A DNA stretch of 64,000 bases from Prostheceraeus crozeri (Eukaryota; Platyhelminthes; Polycladida; Euryleptidae). The position numbers and the translations under genes are program-made. The stretch spans positions 1 to 64,000 of the forward strand of contig CAJQUW010005311.1 in assembly GCA_907163375.1 (NCBI GenBank). The letters run 5' to 3'. Positions 56,514-64,000 of this stretch are shown one piece after another; positions within the stretch are counted from its first letter, which is position 1; every line of letters starts with the position of its first letter. Below the pieces are notes generated by a model. That model ran no database searches. It was given only the letters and a program-made list of their open reading frames with translations, and was not told where the DNA came from.

Positions 56514-57205
56514 CTACAACGTAGCCGAGGTGCTCTGCAAACAACTCTGCAGATGAAAAATGCAGCTATCAGAGTTGCCTCTGCAGACATATTTAGGAAG
56601 TTGAACAATGTTGAACTTTGCTATGAAGCTCTGCAGAGGTGTAGGCGTTGATGCTCGCATGATATTGTTTTTCAAGGGGAATCCTTCATCTCCAATAAAG
56701 ACATATGGAGATTTCATGCTGGTCTATGGTAAGAAACTTTCCTCTGGCAGCGGCAGATTTTCCTCGCAAATCGATTTGCCGAAGTTGGATTCAGAGAAGA
56801 CGGTGCTGTCACAGCAATGCCCGTATGCGCCAATATCCACATGCGTAAATACATGTAAGTAGTTTGCATCGACGGCGGCCATCAAAATGATGGAAAAATG
56901 TTTCTTGTAATTATAGAACATCGAGCCGGAATTAGGGGAGCAACGATGGCAACGTGTTTACCGTCAATGGCCCCCACACAATTTGGAAAAGTCCACTTTT
57001 TCCAAAAGTCGTCGGCGATTTGCTGGAATCTTTCAGCCGTCGGTGGAACCAGAAATTCCTCGTGTAGTGCCATCCACAAAGCTTCGCATGTCTCTTTGAA
57101 TATAAGTGAGACAGAAGCTTTACTAATTCGGTAGTTGATGGCTATGCTTGCTTGAGAATCCCCACTGCCTAAGATACGCAAAGTCAAACATAGTCTTTCG
57201 GCGCA
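56514..57205 (-). pseudogene. PIF/Harbinger nuclease, C-terminal part
   Basis: On the minus strand: ERLCLTLRILGSGDSQASIA, RISKASVSLIFKETCEALW, KKWTFPNCVGAIDGKHVAIV (first catalytic Asp in GAIDGKH). After a frameshift near 56,915: YNYKKHFSIILMAAVDANYL and CCDSTVFSES (second Asp). After a further shift: PYVFIGDEGFPLKNNIMR (third acidic residue in GDEGFP). These are the DDE blocks of HARBI1-like nucleases in canonical order. The final part decays. The upstream 86 codons lie at 61,126-61,389 beyond the nested element. Confidence 0.92.
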
Positions 57206-60200
57206 CACGGTGCTTGGAAGTTGACTTTAACCTTGAAAAAATTGTCCATAAAATCTGAAAATTGATTCTAAATCAAAATTTTGTGCTGAAAACGAATATG
57301 ATTTCAAAAAAATCGTACAACGAGCTCTTCAAATAATAATTGACTTTTATTGATCAGCATTGATCTCATTAATTCGCAGTGATTGATTTAGTAGATTTGT
57401 ACTTCTGTGATGTCATAATAGTGTAATATATGCAAATTAACCTGGCAGAAAACGAATATGATATCCAAAGCATCATAACTACAGCCGATTATACGTTTCG
57501 GATGAGCTATTGATCAATATCGATCTGATTGATTGATTGATGATCGATTACACGATATGGAATATTAAAATGTTTAAAATGTTGATTAGATGTAAGATTA
57601 TGACGCAGAAAACGAATATGATATCCAAAATATCATCACTGCAGCAGACTACAAATTACATATTAATTATTGATCAATGTCGATCTGATTCAAGATTAAA
57701 AGTGATTTTTGCTATGCTATCATGGTATATTGGTTTGTTTGTAATGTTCATTATTATATGGAAAACTACATGTATGTTATACCGGTAGAAGACAAAAAAT
57801 ATTATGTCGAACTAATGACCATGAAAGAAAAAATGACAACGTTAATTGAACTCATATAATTAGAAGAAGTGAAGTCCTGGGTATGCTATATCAGCCGGAC
57901 AAAGAAGATTTGATTTTAGTCTATAAGTTTACTAGATGGCGACCATTGTATGCGCACACAGCTCGTTTCAGCGAATTGCCATATTCAGGATGAGACAGGG
58001 ACTTTAACTTATAGATTTCCCAGGTCTTTGCGAAATCATGATGGACTGACTCTCCTGCTTGTTCTAAACATCGTCCCAAATCCTTCGTTGAATCTCGCAC
58101 AAAATTGAGGAATATGCCAGATAACGGCATGTACTTTGGGCGTCACGTTGACATCCAAATCAATGTATGCCATTTTGAAGTTGTTGATGTCTTCGAGGTA
58201 GGATGACTTCAGCTTCCATCCGAAGCATGATTCAACAACCTGTAAAGTGAATAAAAGGCTACATATACACCAGTACAGTTTTTAGTGAGGCTTCGCTGAA
58301 AAGGTTCACGAATTGTTTATGAAATAATGAGCTCTGAAAATATTGGTGATGCAGTAGAAATGAATTTCGAAATAGTTTAGAGTTTGGACTAGGTATTGCA
58401 TCTTAGTAATCGCATAAACATGATGAATAAAACAAATTACATACCTCTGAAAACATCGGAAGTCAAAAACATCGAAAAAACATCTAACGGTATCAACATA
58501 ATAACACAAATTACTTGCTTACCTTTGAAAAACATCGAAAGGCCTTGACGTATGGCAGACAATGCAATGGGCATATTGATTGGAGCAAGTCAATATTAGA
58601 AAGGAGTTTCATGCAGGAATTTCCAGAGAAAGAGCCACCATGGTAGGATTTCCTTTCAATGTGCAATCTTTCGCTCCACGCCATTGAATGCAGCCAAATT
58701 TTGGACATATATTTGAAGAGTGTATTCACAACTCCGAGCAGTAAATGTAATTCCGGAGGTAGTATGACTTGTATCACATCTATTCCGAGATCACTGCATT
58801 TGATTATACTCGGATGTATCACATTTTCATAATGCTTATAGCCATCTTTTTGTCTCGGCATTTTCCGTGATAAGACCAAAACGAGTCATGAATTGACTGA
58901 AATGAGCGTGCCTGACCAGATGTACACATGCAAACTATCTTTCCTTGCCGTGCACCAGCAGCAGGGAAAAGTCGCACCATGGGACATCAGTCCAAGCAAA
59001 CAATTTGCAAGTTTGAGATCACATGAAATTGTCAATTTCTCATTGCTAAAATCCAGATCGTTCAAATTTGCCGATACCCATAGTTTTAAAATATTTGGAT
59101 AATTCTCCTGTACATTTTCAGATAAAACGACTAGAAAAATATGCTTCACTCCTGTGTCTTTATATCGCCCATTGTAGTTTTTATCAGAGACTGACAAACA
59201 AATTTTGAGGAAAGAGCCTCCAAAGAGTCAATGTAAATTTTGATGTAGTAGTCACCACGATCTATGCCTCTCCTTTCAAGTATGAAATCAATTAACTGTC
59301 GTACATCTTTGCAGACAACAGCAGGAGTAAGCTCTACGCCTTTTACAACATCTTGCTCCATGACACAGAGATCAATCATTTTTAACGTGAAGTAGTCATC
59401 AAAACAATGATCGGTAGCATACAAGTGGGCTTCCAAATTCGGTTCAATCTTGGTTGCTGCTCTTCTCAGCTCATGGCGTAATTTCAAAGATTGCTCACTG
59501 ACGGTTGCTCAAATTCATTTCAGATTGAATATTGGTAATATTCTGACACGAAACCCGAGCATTGAAATCGTCCGTAATTCCACGGGAAAGCTTCAAGGGA
59601 CGGCCGCCTTTAGGCGATGTCAGCAAGAAATCATCATCATGAGACCCTTGAATGTAAGAGTGCACAACTTGTTCTAGCAATTTCTTATTCTTTTCCGCCG
59701 AATTCAGTAATTGTTAGCATTCGTCAGAGCTCCGGAAAGAGAGCAGTTGTGTGGTTTTCCCCTACCTATGTCTGATAAGCACAAGCTGCAAAGTTTCAAG
59801 CTGGTTGGTCTGGAGCTACTACTTTTATCTTGTGTTGATGGTCTTCCTGGATTGGGTTTGATATTAGTTAACCTGGAATTCTTAGAACTGACGGATGCAT
59901 TAGTTTTGGATATAGTACTAACAAGAAAGTCACAATTTGTATATCTTGACCTGGTATGATATTGATGCCGACCAACCTCACTATGATCATATACACTCAA
60001 TTTACGAGTAAATTTGCCATTGGCGTACTCACCCAAAACCAATCGACATGTTCCACATATAACCGTTGGTAGTCTCCAGTCATCGCGATCAAATCCATGG
60101 AAAACAAACTCGGAAATCAAATTGTATTGCATATCTGTGATACATTGATTGTCCTTGCCACATGTATTGAAACATATCAGGCAGACCTTTTGCAAACATT

Positions 60201-61121
60201 CCTTGTGAGTTGATGCATGATGAGCATGAGCCATAACGTCAAACGAATGAAGAATGAGAAAGACTAATGCTTCGATCAGATTGGCTTCGATACGACAGCG
60301 GCTATCGAATAGAATAATCGAATGATCATCGATTAGTCACACGGCATGACAAACATCATTGTGTGCGTGCGTCATACTGTCCTCATCAGAAACAGTTCTA
60401 TTGTTCTGCTCTGTCGATTCGTGGTAGCGCTGTTTCCGCATGTTATTACTATACTTACATAAGTGTGAAACCGATCAGACGACACCTGAAGTAATCTGAA
60501 GCTAGTCTGTATCTTATACTCAGCTGCAGTAATCATACATTTTAACACCATGTTCGTTTTCGACATAATCATATTCACCATTCTAAAGCATACCAACCTA
60601 TGTCCAGAGGATATATTCGCATTCTAAGGCAAATCAATCACCATCAATCAGATCGATATTGATCAATAATTAATATGTAATTTGTAGTCTGCTGCAGTGA
60701 TGATATTTTGGATATCATATTCGTTTTCTGCGTCATAATCTTACATCTAATCAACATTTTAATATTCCATATCGTGTAATCGATCATCAATCAATCAATC
60801 AGATCGATATTGATCAATAGCTCATCCGAAACGTATAATCGGCTGTAGTTATGATGCTTTGGATATCATATTCGTTTTCTGCCAGGTTAATTTGCATATA
60901 TTACACTATTATGACATCACAGAAGTACAAATCTACTAAATCAATCACTGCGAATTAATGAGATCAATGCTGATCAATAAAAGTCAATTATTATTTGAAG
61001 AGCTCGTTGTACGATTTTTTTGAAATCATATTCGTTTTCAGCACAAAATTTTGATTTAGAATCAATTTTCAGATTTTATGGACAATTTTTTCAAGGTTAA
61101 AGTCAATTTCCAAGCACCGTG
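57206..61121 (-). mobile_element. CACTA/Chapaev-like (CMC) transposon, 3,916 bp
   Basis: It begins CACGGTGCTTGGAA and ends with the inverse. The inverted repeats are about 480 bases (57,206-57,690 and 60,646-61,121), nearly identical, with 'gaaaacgaatatgat' recurring several times inside. The flanks are CGCA at 57202-57205 and 61122-61125, a 4-base duplication. The CAC termini plus a 4-base duplication and the protein remains point to Chapaev/CACTA. It lies within the Harbinger nuclease gene, which it splits into two parts. Confidence 0.88.
57921..60234 (-). pseudogene. CACTA/Chapaev-like transposase, broken
   Basis: The start is at 60,234 (MAHAHHASTHKECLQKVCLI, with zinc-binding pairs CLICFNTC and CGTCRLVLG), followed by a Ser/Arg linker and a second cysteine pair (CSLCLSDIG). 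Shifted frames continue with SPKGGRPLKLSRGITDDF (about 59,600), HCFDDYFTLKMIDLCVME (59,400), YIKIYIDSLEALSSKFV, NGRYKDTGVKHIFLVVLSEN (59,150), LKLANCLLGLMSHGATFPCC (59,000), PPELHLLLGVVNTLFKYMSK (58,750), KSYHGGSFSGNSCMKLLSNI (58,650) and SVHHDFAKTWEIY (58,030). The order and the CH-type motifs resemble animal CMC transposases. Several frameshifts and stops make it inactive. Introns are possible between 58,130 and 58,510. A link to RAG-like zinc domains would be speculation. Confidence 0.75.
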
Positions 61122-61125
61122 CGCA

Positions 61126-61389
61126 ACCAATGGGCTGGATGTGCGTTCTCTCATGTTGAATGAGCGGTTGAATCCTGCCAAGCAAGTCACTAAAGCGAGA
61201 TTTAGACATGCGGAAATAATTAAAAAACATGTCATGGTCACTGATGAGATCAGGAATTAGAAGTTTATATTGTCCACGATCATGCCTTCGCCGCAAAAAA
61301 TCTCTCACGTAGGTAGAGCGGATGCGTCTTCTTTTTCGGAGTTTGAGGATCAGTAGCAGTTCAAGTTCATCATCACTGCAGCTATCCAT
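61126..61389 (-). pseudogene. PIF/Harbinger nuclease, N-terminal part
   Basis: From an ATG at 61,389: MDSCSDDELELLLILKLRKR, then VRDFLRRRHDRGQYKLLIPD, FFNYFRMSKSRFSDLLGRIQ and PLIQHERTHIQP. This is the front region of HARBI1-like nucleases (the 'FRMS..RF..LL..I.P.I' helix block). The frame then enters the end of the nested element at 61,121. The natural continuation is at 57,205 on the other side of it. The start is supported by the acidic N-terminus usual in the family. Confidence 0.88.
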
Positions 61390-61576
61390 TGAGAATTCTG
61401 ATTTCTACATACAATGCAGGAAGTATAAATGGTGTGCTCTGCAGAGGTCAATCAATCATCATGTCTAGACATCTGCAGACCTTTGCAGAGGTATGTTAGT
61501 CATAGCTCTGCAGAGTCTGAGGAATGAACTCTACATACATGTAAACTCTGCAGAGTGGAGTATAAACCCACCTTAA

Positions 61577-61814
61577 ATGCTTCACCACAGTAAATTCGGA
61601 ATTTCAAAATCAGACCATCAAACTCACAGAGACTAAACATTTTTACTCCGTATTTATGGCGCTTGTTTTTTTATGTACTGACGGAAAATCAGCCTTCATC
61701 TCCACAAAATGATGGATTCATCAATTGATAAGCTCCTTCCAGCGACGTAAAGTTTCTCCATGGTATTATTGAACATATCAATCAGAGGAGAAATTTTATC
61801 CAGTCTTCTCTTGT
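61577..61814 (-). pseudogene. piggyBac transposase, N-proximal half
   Basis: On the minus strand: RRLDKISPLIDMFNNTMEKL, GRSLSIDESIILWR (first catalytic Asp in SIDES), and after shifts DGLILKFRIYCGEAF, which leads into TDEECLGQSG on the far side of the Harbinger insertion. The block between (FPSVHKKTSAINTE) has lost the usual KPIRFG-like signature. Everything upstream of residue about 200 is missing because a tandem array begins at 61,815. Confidence 0.85.
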
Positions 61815-64000
61815 GTCATTAGGTTAGTATCTTGCATTTAATGACTCACCTTTGCAAATCACTTTACTCTCTGTTATCAAGCTCAAGGACCGCTGTCTGC
61901 AGCAGTCCACATTCAGAAGTTGAAACTGTTCCTCTGCCATTCTCAGGCGCCGTCAACATCCGTGACAGATGTACACCAGTCTTGATAACTCCAATTGTCC
62001 GATGTTGGAAATATCTGCGAGTATGGCGATGAATTCCTTGAAAGGAGTGTTATCAACGTCGACGATCCAGTGGAATTCCCCAAACCCAAATCGGAAGATA
62101 TAGTGATTTTCTATTTCTACTTAAAAATATTTCGGAGGAAAATTGATCGATATTTGTCTAATATGACACAATGTGAAGAAATGTCTGTCATTAGGTTTAG
62201 TATCTTGCATTTAATGACTCACCTTTGCAAATCACTTTACTCTCTGTTATCAAGCTCAAGGACCGCTGTCTGCAGCAGTCCACATCCAGAAGTTGAAACT
62301 GTTCCTCTGCCATTCTCAGGCGCCGTCAACATCCGTGACAGATGTACACCAGTCTTGATAACTCCAATTGTCCGATGTTGGAAATATCTGCGAGTATGGC
62401 GATGAATTCCTTGAAAGGAGTGTTATCAACGTCGACGCTCCAGTGGAATTCCCCAATCACAAATCAGAAGATGTAGTGATTTCCTATTTTTACTTACAAA
62501 ATTTCGGAGGAAAATTGATCGATATTTGTCTAATATGACACAATGTGAAGAAATGTCTGTCATTAGGTTTAGTATCTTGCATTTAATGACTCACCTTTGC
62601 AAATCACTTTACTCTCTGTTATCAAGCTCAAGGACCGCTGTCTGCAGCAGTCCACATTCAGAAATTGAAACTGTTCCTCTGCCATTCTCAGGCTCCGTCA
62701 ACATCCGTGACAGATGTACACCAGTCTTGATAACTCCAATTGTCCGATGTTGGAAATATCTGCGAGTATGGCGATGAATTCCTTGAAAGGAGTTATCAAC
62801 GTCGACGATCCAGTGGAATTCCCCAAACACAAATCAGAAGATATAGTGATTTTCTATTTTTACTTACAAAATTTCGGAGGAAAATTGATCGATATTTGTC
62901 TAATATGACACAATGTGAAGAAATGTCTGTCATTAGGTTTAGTATCTTGCATTTAATGACTCACCTTTGCAAATCACTTTACTCTCTGTTATCAAGCTCA
63001 AGGACCGCTGTCTGCAGCAGTCCACATTCAGAAGTTGAAACTGTTCCTCTGCCATTCTCAGGCGCCGTCAACATCCGTGACAGATGTACACCAGTCTTGA
63101 TAACTCCAATTGTCCGATGTTGGAAATATCTGCGAGTATGGCGATGAATTCTTTGAAAGGAGTGTTATCAACGTCGACGATCCAGTGGAATTCCCCAATC
63201 ACAAATCAGAAGATATAGTGATTTTCTATTTTTACTTACAAAATTTCGGAGGAAAATTGATCGATATTTGTCTTATATGACACAATGTGAAGAAATGTCT
63301 GTCATTAGGTTAGTATCTTGCATTTAATGACTCACCTTTGCAAATCACTTTACTCTCTGTTATCAAGCTCAAGGACCGCTGTCTGCAGCAGTCCACATTC
63401 AGAAGTTGAAACTGTTCCTCTGCCATTCTCAGGCGCCGTCAACATCCGTGACAGATGTACACCAGTCTTGATAACTCCAATTGTCCGATGTTGGAGATAT
63501 CTGCGAGTATGGCGATGAATTCCTTGAAGGGAGTGTTATCAACGTCGACGCTCCAGTGGAATTCCCCAATCACAAATCAGAAGATGTAGTGATTTCCTAT
63601 TTTTACTTACAAAATTTCGGAGGAAAATTGATCGATATTTGTCTAATATGACACAATGTGAAGAAATGTCTGTCATTAGGTTTAGTATCTTGCATTTAAT
63701 GACTCACCTTTGCAAATCACTTTACTCTCTGTTATCAAGCTCAAGGACCGCTGTCTGCAGCAGTCCACATTCAGAAGTTGAAACTGTTCCTCTGCCATTC
63801 TCAGGCGCCGTCAACATCCGTGACAGATGTACACCAGTCTTGATAACTCCAATTGTCCGATGTTGGAAATATCTGCGAGTATGGCGATGAATTCCTTGAA
63901 AGGAGTGTTAACAACGTCGACGATCCAGTGGAATTCCCCAAACACAAATCAGAAGATATAGTGATTTTCTATTTCTACTTAAAAATATTTCGGAGGAAAA
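61815..64000. repeat. Tandem array, about 372-bp unit, six copies, runs off the window
   Basis: Equivalent points ('cttgcattta') fall at 61831, 62204, 62576, 62946, 63317 and 63689, giving periods of 373, 372, 370, 371 and 372. The units are about 97-99% identical, and variant features (for example GATCC/GCTCC at 'gtcgacg', AAACAC/AATCAC) alternate between units. Each unit has an open stretch of up to 83 codons on the plus strand and a minus-strand AAG|GTGAGT donor-like site (for example near 61,849). I recognise no protein. It is most simply a satellite; a tandemly amplified exon is the alternative. Confidence 0.96.

Larger units (their letters stand above)
56434..61573 (-). mobile_element. 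PIF/Harbinger transposon, 5,140 bp including a nested element
   Basis: It has perfect inverted termini of 27 bases (AGGTGGGTTTATACTCCACT then CTGCAGA) and a TAA target duplication at 56431-56433 and 61574-61576, as expected for PIF/Harbinger (TWA). The motif CTCTGCAGA recurs many times in both subterminal regions (for example 56,451-56,640 and 61,437-61,555). Removing the element and one TAA rejoins the piggyBac gene. Its own transposase is split by the CACTA/Chapaev-like element at 57,206-61,121. The usual second Myb-like gene is not seen. Confidence 0.95.

Overview
This window is metazoan nuclear DNA. It is AT-rich, gene-poor and packed with eukaryotic DNA transposons: P element, hAT, three Tc1/mariner lineages, PIF/Harbinger, piggyBac, a CACTA/Chapaev-like element and Helitron. 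It also has non-LTR retrotransposon scraps, tRNA-derived short repeats and a 62-base GT-AG intron. Recurrent words such as 'taggcct' and 'acatgtacatg', and the mix of transposons, suggest a marine invertebrate (an echinoderm-like or similar genome). That is inference; the sequence does not fix the species. I see no intact host gene.

Layout. 1-1,020 is a strikingly G-poor, C-rich strand-asymmetric block; 1,020-2,533 is unassigned. 2,536-3,950 is a dead DD34E Tc1 element. From about 4.2 to 18.3 kb lies the most complex structure: a large inverted repeat with arms 9,737-14,173 and 14,777-18,337, about 99% alike where compared. Each arm is bounded at both ends by the same CCCGGGACGA-type terminus. 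The arms carry a 125-bp tandem repeat (11 copies left, 3 right). An older diverged copy of the arm sequence (copy C) lies to the left, and continues in the 0.6-kb loop between the arms. So a family member appears to have inserted into an older member of its own family. Copy C is also split by an hAT element (6,004-9,381), which is split by a P element (6,769-9,017).

21.65-23.45 kb is a shortened TA-flanked element keeping the spliced 3' end of a probable transposase gene. 26.3-26.7 and 33.7-34.0 kb hold reverse transcriptase fragments. 27,152-29,596 is a well-preserved DD36E (Incomer-type) element whose 663-bp inverted repeats include the end of the transposase gene. 31.87-32.21 kb is a decayed 30-bp minisatellite. 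44-50 kb is a graveyard: a tRNA-like repeat, Helitron pieces, a piggyBac piece, and a rhodopsin-type receptor pseudogene, part of which was duplicated into the Helitron helicase. 50,266-52,066 is a DD41D (Visitor-type) element with an uninterrupted transposase.

55.98-61.81 kb is a second three-level nest: a piggyBac transposase gene split by a Harbinger element (TSD TAA), itself split by a CACTA/Chapaev-like element (TSD CGCA). The right end of the window is a tandem array of six 372-bp units that runs off the edge. There is no operon or pathway here. The genes are transposases acting on their own termini, and the biology is in the nesting order and in the duplicated host sequence.
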